Assembly (NCBI RefSeq): GCF_002886255.1
Contig: NZ_NJAU01000003.1
Location: 248,001-312,000, forward strand
Source of the DNA: Alteribacillus bidgolensis
GTDB lineage: Bacteria > Bacillota > Bacilli > Bacillales > Marinococcaceae
DNA: 64,000 bases
Reading direction: 5' to 3'
In this document: one piece after another, positions 46,831 to 55,355 of the stretch
How positions within the stretch are numbered: the first letter of the stretch is position 1
How the letters are laid out: every line of letters begins with the position of its first letter
Made by a program: the position numbers and the translations under genes
The notes under the pieces: model-generated
What the model saw: the letters and a program-made list of their open reading frames with translations, nothing else
Databases searched by the model: none
Told to the model about the DNA's origin: nothing

Positions 46831-47433
46831 CTAGGGGGTTAATCCCCTAGCAAATAAAGCGACACTCGTTGTCATAAATTCTTCCATTGACACGTCTGTA
46901 AAAGGTTCGTCGGCAATTAGATTTGTCATAAACGCACCGTAGTTCATCCAAATAAACGACATAGCCTGCGTCTCCGGATTCGTTGGGATCATTTTGCCCC
47001 GTACTTGCATTCTCGTAAAATAATCCGTTAACATTTCTTTTAGCTGCTGCGGATAATTCTTCATTTTCTTTTGTATACCAGGTAAATTGTGACGTTCCTT
47101 TAGTGTAATAAGAAACATTTTTCCATTGCGACTCATGACCTCGTGATACGTTTTACTGATGAGAAGCAAATCAGTTTGTAAATCCCATACCAGTTTTTCT
47201 TTAAATAATTTTTGCATCTCCCACGTATAATGAAACCGGTCTATTCCTTGCTCCAACAGATTTTTCTTGCTCCCAAAATGGCGATACAAGGTCATCTCAC
47301 TTATACCTGCCGCAGTGGCTATTTCTTTCGTGGTTACCGTTTTGAACCCTTTCTCAGCCATTAAATCGATTGCAACTAATAAAATTTTATCGCTTGTATT
47401 AAGTTTACCGTTTCCGACGTTCACATACCTCAT
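46831..47433 (-). CDS. TetR-family regulator
   Basis: 200 residues. HTH: TVTTKEIATAAGISEMTLYRHFGSKKNLL; a variable ligand domain follows. GTTAGTACTAAC palindromes lie both upstream of this gene and downstream before the membrane protein, so it likely controls itself and the drug-type genes after it. Confidence 0.93.
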   Translation of the reverse strand: MRYVNVGNGKLNTSDKILLVAIDLMAEKGFKTVTTKEIATAAGISEMTLYRHFGSKKNLLEQGIDRFHYTWEMQKLFKEKLVWDLQTDLLLISKTYHEVMSRNGKMFLITLKERHNLPGIQKKMKNYPQQLKEMLTDYFTRMQVRGKMIPTNPETQAMSFIWMNYGAFMTNLIADEPFTDVSMEEFMTTSVALFARGLTP

Positions 47434-47442
47434 CCTTTTGTA

Positions 47443-47460
47443 TGTTAGTACTAACTAACA
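47443..47460. promoter_or_regulatory. TetR operator, copy 2
   Basis: TGTTAGTACTAACTAACA, upstream of the TetR gene, shares GTTAGTACTAACTAA with copy 1. Confidence 0.7.
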
Positions 47461-47654
47461 TCTTTTGTTTTATTTTATGATGTGATTTTATTATTGTCAA
47501 CAGATTAAACAAAAAATATTTATTGAGTATTTTTGCACATCCCCTCGAAAAGGGGGGATTGACTCCGGCGAGTCTGTTTCGAGGGGACCCCTCCATGTCA
47601 AGTGGGCTTTAGCGGCACAAATGCCCCCCTACCTCCTGTTGGTTGGAACCTAAA

Positions 47655-48400
47655 GGTAAGGAGTGATGAAATCGCTGGAGTGAGTTTTAAACAAAGGGCT
47701 AAACGCTCTTACAAATGGGCTTTAGAGAAAGCTCATAAGCTAACAGAAGCAGCTGATCGAGACCCTTTTAAACGCAAAACTTATATACGAGTCACATCGT
47801 TAGTCTTACAATGTACATTAACCTTCTTCTTCAATACCAAAAGCACCTATCCAAACTAGACAAAGAGATAGATGCCGTGGCAGAAGAATTTGAAGAATAT
47901 AAAATGATCCGATCAACCCCCGGTATTGGCGGAAAGATTGCCGCCACAATCATTTCCGAAATTGGGGAAATCGATCAGTTTAATCACCTAAAAAACTGGT
48001 TCTTATGCCGGAATCGATCCCAGTGTTCACGAGTCGTCGGGCAAGTTTAGAGCAACCATTAACAAAATCACAAAGAGAGGATCTTCTCGCCTTCAGCAAA
48101 CCCTCTATACCGCTGTGCAATGTGGAATCACAAAAAATCGTAATCCCAAACTAAAAGTTTACTATGATAAACAACATGAAGAGGGAAAGCCACATAAAGT
48201 AGCTATCATTGCTTGTTCCAACAAGCTCATTTGCACTATTAATACGTAAAGAGGCTTTCAAAGTCTAGGAATCTTTTATCCAAAACCAATTAAGGAAAAA
48301 ACTTCACATTAGCGTAATTGAAGCTTATTTGACATGTGCAATTTTATTATAACATGACTTTTTTAACTTTTTTATCCCTACCTATTAACCTCCTATTAGC
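47655..48400 (+). mobile_element. IS110-family transposase remnant with right end
   Basis: Several frames joined: VSFKQRAKRSYKWALEKAH, YINLLLQYQKHLSKLDKEID, IRSTPGIGGKIAATIISEIGEI, YAGIDPSVHESGKF, KRGSSRLQQTLYTAV, EEGKPHKVAIIACSNKLI. This is the Transposase_20 (Tnp) half with its GxGxxxA and Ser regions. At least two frameshifts and no N-terminus. The right end continues to 48400. Confidence 0.85.
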
Positions 48401-48432
48401 TGGTATTGTTGAAGGCTCGTTATAAGGGTAAT

Positions 48433-48956
48433 TTAGCTTCTGAGCACACCCAAATACTCTTCCCAGGGTCCGACATCCTCCCTGTACCTTTCTGACATCA
48501 CCCTTACAATCTGAGATATGTGTGTTAAATCGTGAACCACCCATGTCGAGAGCAATTCTCTTAACTTTACTTACCAAATGCCGGGTGTTTCCCTGTTAAT
48601 TCAAACTGTGCATTAGATTTAATCAGTCCCATTACAATCTCGATATTCTGTGCTCGCAGGTATTTAAGCTCATTCAGCTTTTGACTGATTGAGGTCTGAG
48701 ACGGATTGTTTATGTGAGCATCTCGATCGAATGGAGGAAATGCCTTATTTTCACCTTCCTCAACAATCGTTTTTAATCTTGGGATCCAATTATTTTTCTC
48801 ACACTCAATTAAATGATCAACCACCTGTGACGGATTCCATGTTCCTTCCCCTTCGTTGCATTTCAGCCAATCGTCCGATAAACCAGATAAGAAGCTTTCT
48901 AATGTTTTTGGCGTTCGCTCTAGAATCTCAATCGCTTCGTTTAGATTAAAATTCAT
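48433..48956 (-). pseudogene. DinB-family protein, single frameshift
   Basis: FNLNEAIEILERTPKTLESF, WNPSQVVDHLIECEKNNWIPR and, after a 1-nt shift near 48570, VKLRELLSTWVVHDLTHISQIVRVMSERY. His ligands DHLIE and HDLTHI are present. All pieces of a ~170-residue DinB/YfiT-like metalloprotein exist, so this is a recent loss or a sequencing error. Confidence 0.85.
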
Positions 48957-49138
48957 ATGTAGCCCTCCTCCAACCTTTTTATTCCACTAATCCTGCCCTA
49001 TTGTTCAATACAAATTATGTCAAAACAAGTGATTCGGATCAATTATTTTCACAGAAATTAAGACACCTACCTTATTCAAGATAGGTGCCCGTTTGTTGTT
49101 ATGCTGAATCGAATCGCCGCATATACATTCTACGTTCG

Positions 49139-49258
49139 GAGTCTTCCCAAGTATTAAATGCTTGGTTGGAACAATATCGTGAACTTTGGGAAGAAAAATT
49201 CGACAGCTTGGATCGTTGTTTGCAGGAGTTGCAAAAGATAAAAATAAATGAAACATAA
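49139..49258 (+). pseudogene. ArsR-type regulator C-terminal fragment
   Basis: Frame SSQVLNAWLEQYRELWEEKF, DSLDRCLQELQKIKINET ending TAA 49258. The helix is typical of the tail of ArsR regulators paired with SRPBCC genes, as here. The DNA-binding part is missing. Confidence 0.5.
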
Positions 49259-49343
49259 GTGTCAACAAAACATTCAATACTACCTAATAAGATTTTATCG
49301 TTCGATTAAACCTTATGGAAAAACATTTTTTGGGAGGATTAAA

Positions 49344-49504
49344 ATGTCTGCGAAAATCGAAATCACTCGTACCTTCGATGCTCCACGTGAACTTGTGTTT
49401 AAAGCTTTTACTAAAGAAGAACACCTCTGAACTGGTGGGGTCTAAAAGGTTGGACAATTGATGTTACTAATTTAGAATTCCGCCCGGACGGCGTCTTCAA
49501 GTTC
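49344..49504 (+). pseudogene. SRPBCC/AHSA1-domain protein fragment
   Basis: MSAKIEITRTFDAPRELVFK, then after a frameshift near 49427 NWWGLKGWTIDVTNLEF and PDGVFKFS. About 50 of the usual ~150 residues. Cut by the OYE gene end. Confidence 0.75.
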
Positions 49505-50596
49505 TCAGACTATAACTTCTTCTTCTTTCAGTGTCGCTATAGGGTGCAAGAAATGATGGTCGAAAGGGATTAACTTTTTACCTTCTTGTACTTTGTTCAC
49601 CCAGTCCGGATTGACCAATGCACTCGTTCCGATTGCGATAAGATCAGCATCTCCCGACTCAATGAGGAGCTTTGCTGCCTCCGGTTCTCCCAATTTGCCA
49701 TTGGCGATAACGGGAAGGCCACTGTATCGCTTAGCTAGCTTGGCAAGCGTCGGTCCATCCTCCACGAAAGCTGGGACAAACGCCTTATATTCGGTCGTAT
49801 GGATGTAACTTGGGGATGCAGCTGCTAATTGTTCAAAAATAATCTTCGCATCCGTCTCTCCGTTTGCCCATTTGTGATGAAAATCGTTTACTTTCCCTTG
49901 TGAGATACGAACACCTACCATGTAATCTGGGCCGACAACAGCACGAATGGCTTCCAGCACTTCCACAACGATGCGGATTCGTCGCTTCGTTGAACCGCCA
50001 TATTCATCTGTTCGATGGTTCGTATAATCGGTGATGAATTGATCGAGCAGGTAGCCATTCGCTGCATGGACTTCCACCCCATCGAAGCCAATCTGTTTAG
50101 CACGGAGAGCAGCTTGTGCGAAGCTGTCGATTGCTTTTCGGATTTCCTCTTGGGTCATCTCTTTCGGAACAGCGAACTCTCCGCTCCCTCCATGATCTTC
50201 GAGCATCTTACCCACAGGTTTTACTGCTGACGGAGCGATTGACGTAAATCTGTCATGCTGAACAAGTGCACCCGCATGCATTAACTGTGCGACAATTTTT
50301 CCTCCTTCGCGTTGAACCGCCTGAATGACAGGTCTCCACGACTCAGCTTGTGCATCATTGGCTATGCCGGGTTGGTTCTCATAACTTTGACTGTTCACTG
50401 TATCGGGATAGATGCCTTCCGTGATAATGAGACCGAACCCACCTTTCGTAAAACGAGTATAATAACGGACCATACGTTCATTTGCGAGCCCGGACGGTTC
50501 TGCACTTGTTCGGGTCATCGGCGATAGTACCGCCCGATTCGGCAATTTCAGGGACTCTAATTGGAATGTAGAAAAAAGATTGGAATATTTACTCAT
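49505..50596 (-). CDS. Old Yellow Enzyme-type NADH:flavin oxidoreductase
   Basis: 363 residues from ATG 50596, 7 nt after AAGGAGG. FMN barrel: LPNRAVLSPMTRTSAEPSG, AQLMHAGALV, GFDGVEVHAANGYLLDQF, the YGGS and GVRIS motifs, and ADLIAIGTSALVNPDW. Reduces enones or nitro compounds. Divergent from the LysR gene that probably controls it. GC content is higher than the region average. Confidence 0.93.
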   Translation of the reverse strand: MSKYSNLFSTFQLESLKLPNRAVLSPMTRTSAEPSGLANERMVRYYTRFTKGGFGLIITEGIYPDTVNSQSYENQPGIANDAQAESWRPVIQAVQREGGKIVAQLMHAGALVQHDRFTSIAPSAVKPVGKMLEDHGGSGEFAVPKEMTQEEIRKAIDSFAQAALRAKQIGFDGVEVHAANGYLLDQFITDYTNHRTDEYGGSTKRRIRIVVEVLEAIRAVVGPDYMVGVRISQGKVNDFHHKWANGETDAKIIFEQLAAASPSYIHTTEYKAFVPAFVEDGPTLAKLAKRYSGLPVIANGKLGEPEAAKLLIESGDADLIAIGTSALVNPDWVNKVQEGKKLIPFDHHFLHPIATLKEEEVIV

Positions 50597-50696
50597 ATTG
50601 AATTCCTCCTTTAGTTTACCGTGGCAGCGCAATTTTTTGTCACCGACGCGATTTGTTTTGTTAATATGATTGTATGCCATCAACTCCATATATTAA

Positions 50697-50735
50697 AATG
50701 ATCAATATTGATATCTCCATCAAAATTATTGATGC
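50697..50735. promoter_or_regulatory. LysR-type operator region
   Basis: ATCAATATTGAT (palindrome) followed by ATCAAAATTATTGAT in the 157-nt gap between the divergent OYE and LysR genes; fits the T-N11-A style of LysR boxes. Confidence 0.5.
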
Positions 50736-50753
50736 ATAATTGGAGGTTTTTTT

Positions 50754-51620
50754 ATGGAGTTAACCGATTTAAAAATGTATATGGCGATCATAGAGGAGGG
50801 CAGCATAACCCGTGCGGCAGAGAAACTGGGCTACGTTCAGTCGAACATTACAATGCGGGTTCGCAAGCTGGAGTCGGAGCTTGGCGCCCAGCTTTTTCAG
50901 AGAAATCCGAAAGGCGTAATACCAACTGAGAAGGGGCTCGTCTTCAGTAATTATGCCTCGGATATTTTGCTTAGGATGGACGAGGCCATCAGGGCTGTAA
51001 AAGAACCAGATTACCCATGCGGACCGCTTGTGATCGGTGTTGTGGAGACGGTCGCTTCCTCTGGGCCATTTATTCGTGCGTTATCCAAGTTTCAAAGCAA
51101 ATACCCCGAAGTTGCGTTATCACTGATCACTGGGACGTCGCCGGTTAATTACGAGAAAGTGTTGAATCGCCAGTTGGATGGAGCATTCTTTACGGGCGAA
51201 TTCGACTTATCCCAGTTGCAAGTCGCCTATGAGATTCGAGAAGAAGTCGTACTTCTGACTGCCGCTGATGAAAATGAACCTGCAATTTTTCCGGACGTTG
51301 AGAATACAGCATGGGTTGTATTTTCGAAGGGCTGCCCTTTACGTGCAACCATCGAAGATTGGCTTCACGGTGTCGGTGCAACCCCCACGAACATCGTTGA
51401 GATCAGCACGCTAGAGACGATGCTGAACTGCGTAAGAGCAGGAATCGGGTACACGCTTCTAACTAAATCGGCCGCTGCTGTGAACGATGATCGCTTACGG
51501 GCTCATCCGGTTCCGGAACAGTACAAATTCGCAACAACACGACTGGTTTCCCGAAAAGAACAGTTTCATAGCAAAACGTTCGCTGCATTTGCAGACTGTG
51601 TCAGAGAGACGGGAATTTGA
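50754..51620 (+). CDS. LysR-family transcriptional regulator
   Basis: 288 residues. HTH: EEGSITRAAEKLGYVQSNIT, then KLESELGAQLFQRNPKGVIPT. The C-terminal effector domain begins GPLVIGVVETVASS. Complete. Likely activates the divergent OYE gene. Confidence 0.93.
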   Translation: MELTDLKMYMAIIEEGSITRAAEKLGYVQSNITMRVRKLESELGAQLFQRNPKGVIPTEKGLVFSNYASDILLRMDEAIRAVKEPDYPCGPLVIGVVETVASSGPFIRALSKFQSKYPEVALSLITGTSPVNYEKVLNRQLDGAFFTGEFDLSQLQVAYEIREEVVLLTAADENEPAIFPDVENTAWVVFSKGCPLRATIEDWLHGVGATPTNIVEISTLETMLNCVRAGIGYTLLTKSAAAVNDDRLRAHPVPEQYKFATTRLVSRKEQFHSKTFAAFADCVRETGI

Positions 51621-52140
51621 TTGATTATCTAATATGCATTTTTAGTTAACATAAAAATTTAATTATATGAAATTAGCAAAAAAGCCAATCCCAGCTGCTG
51701 ATCGCTTATACGCATTCAAGTTTTCTTAAAAGACGAAGACGGTAACATTACATGGCAGAACCTTAAAACTAACAGATACCATACCCCTTCGATCGGTATC
51801 GGGGAGTACAGTGCATCCTGGTAAAAGAAAGGAATTGGCTTTAAAAATTACAAAGTAAGTTAATCCTAACCAATGAGTTGATTTAATACTTTTTAGTAAA
51901 GTTCTCTCCATAAGAAAAGTGTTCTTTATATGTAACACTTTTCTTATTAGAGCAACTCAAGAAAAAATGTAGAGAAGATTACAGAATTCCTCTGTCTTTT
52001 TGAAGAAATGTTTATTTATAGAAATAAATAAAAGAAGAAACGAATAAACGTTTTTTATTTGTAAAAATGTAAAATAGCAAAATGAAAATGAAGGCTAAAG
52101 ATAAAAATTTAAACAAATGAGTTTAGGATAAATCCGAGGA
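51621..52140. other. mostly non-coding, small degraded frames
   Basis: On the plus strand KPIPAADRLYAFK and DEDGNITWQNLKTNRYHTPS read in two frames (51675-51830) and could be remains of a gene. The rest is AT-rich and unassigned. Confidence 0.25.
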
Positions 52141-52198
52141 TTTATCCGACATGTCCTGATTTATCCCTCGACTTCGTCAAGGGATAAATCGAACATGT
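52141..52198. repeat. 58-bp direct repeat with hairpin, copy A
   Basis: Starts TTTATCCGACATGTCCTG. Contains GATTTATCCC and GGGATAAATC arms around TCGACTTCGTCAA. Copy B at 52387 differs by one base. Confidence 0.85.
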
Positions 52199-52309
52199 CC
52201 CCTGTGCGTCCCCTTCCGACAGGGGGCTTTTTATTCTACGGTCCCCCTTGACATGGAGCCTCTGACCCCTCCATATCAAGGGGCTTTCGCGGCATAAAAA
52301 GAAAAAGGC

Positions 52310-52345
52310 TCTAACGGAGAGTGACATTGTTCACTCTCCGTTAGA
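52310..52345. repeat. 15-bp perfect hairpin between the direct repeats
   Basis: TCTAACGGAGAGTGA (52310-52324) pairs with 52331-52345, 6-nt loop. Could be a terminator, but lies exactly between two repeat copies. Confidence 0.75.
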
Positions 52346-52386
52346 ACTGTTGGCACTGGATAAATACGGATATGGACATATCCGCA

Positions 52387-52444
52387 TTTATCCGACATGT
52401 CCTGATTTATCCCCCGACTTCGTCAAGGGATAAATCGAACATGT
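52387..52444. repeat. 58-bp direct repeat with hairpin, copy B
   Basis: Same as copy A but CCCCCG for CCCTCG; copies are 246 nt apart, start to start. Confidence 0.85.
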
Positions 52445-52531
52445 TTCACTGTATCAGCTCAATCCACGATCCATTCACTTGCTTCAAGAAGAAAATGATT
52501 TACTAATAGAAAGAAATAGGAAGGGGATAAA

Positions 52532-52570
52532 TAGCCAAGAGCTCCGCATTCACGCGAGGGCTCTTGGCTA
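52532..52570 (-). terminator. terminator after zinc-ribbon gene
   Basis: TAGCCAAGAGC (52532-52542) pairs with GCTCTTGGCTA (52560-52570), 30 nt beyond the stop of the small gene. Confidence 0.7.
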
Positions 52571-52599
52571 CTTGTTATTTAGGTACGCTCTCCATATTG

Positions 52600-52755
52600 T
52601 CAGCACAGTTTTTGGAATAGGTTATGCTTATTACACCCACAGCTGAGATGCAAGTTCGGATAGTCCTTCGCCACTACCTTTGCACACTTCGGAGAACACG
52701 CCGTTCCCTTGAACTTTTTGGTCTCACCGCATCCTGGACACTTCTGCTTAGCCAT
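52600..52755 (-). CDS. 51-residue zinc-ribbon-like protein
   Basis: ATG 52755 with AAGGA 8 nt upstream. Reads MAKQKCPGCGETKKFKGTAC, SPKCAKVVAKDYPNL, then SCGCNKHNLFQKLC. Cys pattern CxxC-x10-CxxxC plus CxC and a final C: probably one or two zinc sites. Base composition is richer in GC than the neighbours (AAG favoured for Lys). Shares a leader with the 37-residue gene at 54353. Confidence 0.7.
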   Translation of the reverse strand: MAKQKCPGCGETKKFKGTACSPKCAKVVAKDYPNLHLSCGCNKHNLFQKLC

Positions 52756-52781
52756 CGTCCGTTCCTTACTTCCCGTTGAGG

Positions 52782-52824
52782 TTCAGGGTTTCTCCCTGCT
52801 GACAAGAACTACTCTACCACGTTG
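52782..52824 (-). promoter_or_regulatory. shared leader element, copy A
   Basis: Minus strand CAACGTGGTAGAGTAGTTCT...GCAGGGAGAAACCCTGAA, upstream of the zinc-ribbon gene; the CAGGG/CCCTG arms form a small stem. Nearly the same block is at 54488-54530. Confidence 0.65.
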
Positions 52825-52979
52825 ATGGGCCTGATCAATGCTTTTGTGTCTTACATCACCTTGTGATATGTAGTAGGTAGTTATGCTGTAATCACATCCC
52901 CTTTTTGTATAACACTGGATGAAAAAGAGTATACCCTATAACAAAAAGGAGAACTAATGAATGGATTTAGGTCTGTTAG

Positions 52980-53765
52980 TTAATTCAAGATATGTTGATC
53001 ATATCCATAATTTATAATATCTTTTTTAAATAGTTCTCTCACTAGATCTATAGTTTCAGCATCATAAAAATATTTATAATCCGGTAAAGGTTTCTTTAAT
53101 GATTCTTGGGACATATTAATCTCAGCGAATATCTTATTGTTTTTATTGGTCATTTTTTGTGCTCTATGATGCGGGGACTGCATGATGTCTAGAATAGGAG
53201 AATCTAATAGGTTATATTTTTTTTCAATTGCTTTTATTTCACTCTCGAAATTTTCTAATGGTATATAATTTTTAATAAATAATTCTTCTTCTTCAATATA
53301 TTGTTGGGCAATGTGAAGATTTATTGAGCCTTTTCCGACTCCCAATTTTTTAATCTGATATAAAAATTGTTTAAAAGATAAACCGTTATGTGCCCCGGGA
53401 GCGACTTGACTCATTAAAACTTTATTATTTAACGTAGATAAAAAAGAACTGACTGTTCTTTTATAAGGATTACGAACAAGTTTAAAGACATCTTTTTTTC
53501 CCCTTAAAAGTTGCTCGGCAATTTTAACCTTATAATCTTCTTGTGTTTCAAATACTTTTATTCTATATTGATGGATGGAATAGGCATCATTATAATCAAT
53601 TGCTTGTTGAAGTAATCCTAATTGGAAAAAATACCACTTTATCAGTGACGTACATCCACTCTTTGGAGTCCAAAAAAATATTAACGGTAATTCTTCTTTC
53701 GAACATAATGGTAGTGTGTGGGTAATTAGCCTTTTAATGACTTCTTGTTTTTTTTTTGAAAACAC
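52980..53765 (-). CDS. sulfotransferase-family protein
   Basis: 261 residues from a GTG start with AAGGAGG. PAPS-binding loop FFWTPKSGCTSLIKWYF near residue 32 and second motif KLVRNPYKRTVSSFLS near 96. The Sulfotransfer_2 fold as in carbohydrate sulfotransferases. May decorate a surface glycan. It has low GC and seems complete. Confidence 0.82.
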   Translation of the reverse strand: MFSKKKQEVIKRLITHTLPLCSKEELPLIFFWTPKSGCTSLIKWYFFQLGLLQQAIDYNDAYSIHQYRIKVFETQEDYKVKIAEQLLRGKKDVFKLVRNPYKRTVSSFLSTLNNKVLMSQVAPGAHNGLSFKQFLYQIKKLGVGKGSINLHIAQQYIEEEELFIKNYIPLENFESEIKAIEKKYNLLDSPILDIMQSPHHRAQKMTNKNNKIFAEINMSQESLKKPLPDYKYFYDAETIDLVRELFKKDIINYGYDQHILN

Positions 53766-54129
53766 CAGTATCCTCCTTTTTATTAATAAATAGGTAAAGC
53801 TTCTTCTTTCTTGGATTGCAACACATTTTTTGAATTTTTTTAAACAATAAAGCTAGGCCAATAACATTAATCCGATAATTAGATTAAACATTTCAATTTC
53901 TAAGAAATCATTATCCGGTCATAGCCGATATTATTCCTTCACTATTAATTATGACGGCCTCCAGAATTTTATAGAGGTCGTTTTTTATTTATATGCACAA
54001 ATATTCTTTTTGTTTATTAGTTGAATCAATTTCATAAATTGAACCCTTGTGCCATAAGAGAGTTAGTACCTGAATAGCAATAAGTGAATTTTTTTTGTGT
54101 TTATTCATAAAAAGAAAGGAGGATGGTCA
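53766..54129. other. no gene; probable regulatory region
   Basis: AT-rich. GACGGCCTCCAGAATTTTATAGAGGTCG at about 53953-53980 (written here in part: GACGGCCTC and AGAGGTCG) forms a terminator-like hairpin followed by T's. Nothing else assigned. Confidence 0.35.
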
Positions 54130-54186
54130 ATGAGCAATAAAGGCTGTACTTGTTCCACTCTGCTAACCGATATTCAACCAGCTTGA
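54130..54186 (+). pseudogene. 5' stub of a gene cut by IS3
   Basis: Strong AAAGGAGG and ATG at 54130 begin MSNKGCTCSTLLTDIQPA, then TGA as the IS3 remnant starts. The original gene cannot be identified. Confidence 0.4.
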
Positions 54187-54293
54187 ATTCCTTAATAAAG
54201 TTTCTTCTTTCTCGTCTGGTCATGTTTATTCTCCTCAGCGTTTATTTGAACGAAGTCTATATGACCTTATCAAATCTGTCCAGCTAAGTGTAA
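54182..54293 (-). mobile_element. IS3-family left-end fragment
   Basis: Minus strand matches 36944-37045: GGTTACACTTAGCTGGACAG, AAGGTCATATAGACTTCG, GGAGAATAAACATGACCAGA, then codons MTRRERRNFIKEF. Only the end and 13 codons of orfA remain. Confidence 0.8.
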
Positions 54294-54299
54294 CCTATC

Positions 54300-54332
54300 C
54301 AAAAAGGCCCTCACCCTGAGGAGGGTGAGGGC
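54300..54332 (-). terminator. terminator after 37-residue gene
   Basis: GCCCTCACCC (54307-54316) pairs with GGGTGAGGGC (54323-54332), with a T-run on the minus strand. Confidence 0.85.
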
Positions 54333-54352
54333 GAAGGTTAGGGAGAAATCCC

Positions 54353-54466
54353 TTACTTCTTTTTCTTGTTGTCCTTGGCCTTCTCGGCTAGCTTCTTGAA
54401 GGTCTTCTCATCCATATTGAAACGGCTACCGAGGTCGCCATCCTTGCGCTTCTGGTTCTTACCCAT
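54353..54466 (-). CDS. 37-residue basic protein
   Basis: ATG 54466 preceded by GAGGAAG. Reads MGKNQKRKDGDLGSRFNMDE, KTFKKLAEKAKDNKKKK. Highly basic, Lys encoded mostly by AAG, unlike the AAA-rich neighbours. Ends at a strong terminator. Same leader type as the zinc-ribbon gene at 52600. Confidence 0.7.
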   Translation of the reverse strand: MGKNQKRKDGDLGSRFNMDEKTFKKLAEKAKDNKKKK

Positions 54467-54487
54467 GCTTCCTCTTTCTTCGAGTGT

Positions 54488-54530
54488 TTCAGGGTTTCCC
54501 CTGTGGACAAGAACCACTCTACCACGCTGA
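54488..54530 (-). promoter_or_regulatory. shared leader element, copy B
   Basis: Minus strand CAGCGTGGTAGAGTGGTTCT...ACAGGGGAAACCCTGAA. About 36 of 43 positions agree with copy A by eye, though the genes that follow are unrelated. Confidence 0.65.
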
Positions 54531-54644
54531 GGTTCCTGGTCAACTCCATCCAGTGTGTTCTACATCACACTACTAGGGGTAGTACCGGCGAAGCTGTCAC
54601 CAGGGGAAAAGTAGAAGTTTGCTAGTTAAATAAAAAAACTTGAA

Positions 54645-54676
54645 GTCGTATCCTATATGGGTGCGTGGATTGAAAT
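54645..54676 (+). CRISPR. single orphan type I-C-like CRISPR repeat
   Basis: A 32-nt sequence starting GTCGTATCCTATATGGGTGC and ending GGATTGAAAT. It matches the pattern of Bacillus type I-C repeats (GTCGCACTCTATATGGGTGC...GGATTGAAAT). No second copy follows within 100 nt and no cas gene is in the window, so this is a leftover. Confidence 0.75.
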
Positions 54677-54704
54677 GCTGCAATAGTGGTAGTCATCGAG
54701 ATTA

Positions 54705-55067
54705 TTATGCGACAATACTACAATAACAAGAATCGGCCCGCCATCCATGTACAAAGATGACATTTGGAGCCTCTTCGTTTCTATTTATAAAAGCCTCTCC
54801 AGTTATATAATCATTACACTCGTCTTCAGAATAAATTAAACTTTGGGATTCGAATGTTCCAATTCTATACCCTTTTTTTGATACATGAAGATTTAAAGAA
54901 AACTCAATAGGGTGAGTTTTATAAAAAAATTCCCTCTCGGTAATATCAGGAATTGATTGAGAAGTAGAAAATTGAAATTCTAGGCTCCGGTCTTTATGTA
55001 ATTTATTCAAGGCATAATAGTCGATTATTTTAGAAAAAAACGTCATCATAACATCCCAACTACTCAT
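54705..55067 (-). pseudogene. alpha/beta hydrolase, N-terminal part only
   Basis: 120 residues; ends soon after NVIFVHGWRADS, the oxyanion strand of an alpha/beta hydrolase. No nucleophile GxSxG. The break is 30 nt from the CRISPR repeat, so a rearrangement probably happened here. Confidence 0.7.
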
Positions 55068-55355
55068 AAGTGTAAATCTATATTAAGTTTATCACATAGA
55101 AAAACAAGAATCATTTTCCTGTTCTTTTAATAATTAGTTTTTTAAGAAAACTATTAAACTTTTTATGGGTTATATGGGTATTTTTTTATATTATTCGGGG
55201 CGTATAAAAAGCGCACCCAAAAATAAAATGAATGATTTTTGGACACGCCTATTTGTGCATTCATGTATTGTGAACCCAAAGAAAAACCTTTCGTTACCAA
55301 AATTTATATTATACATAAGTAATGTATATCTTATCTTTCTATTAGCTGTAGTTTT

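Noticed and set aside
48347..48577. Minus-strand frame starting MVSKVKRIALDMGG
   Set aside because: It overlaps the shifted C-terminal part of dinB in the wrong frame.
48433..48956. DinB frameshift as programmed frameshifting
   Set aside because: No slippery heptamer or downstream pseudoknot seen; DinB proteins are not known to need it.
49020..49277. Minus-strand frame of 85 codons
   Set aside because: It lies opposite the ArsR fragment, which reads better, and lacks a ribosome site.
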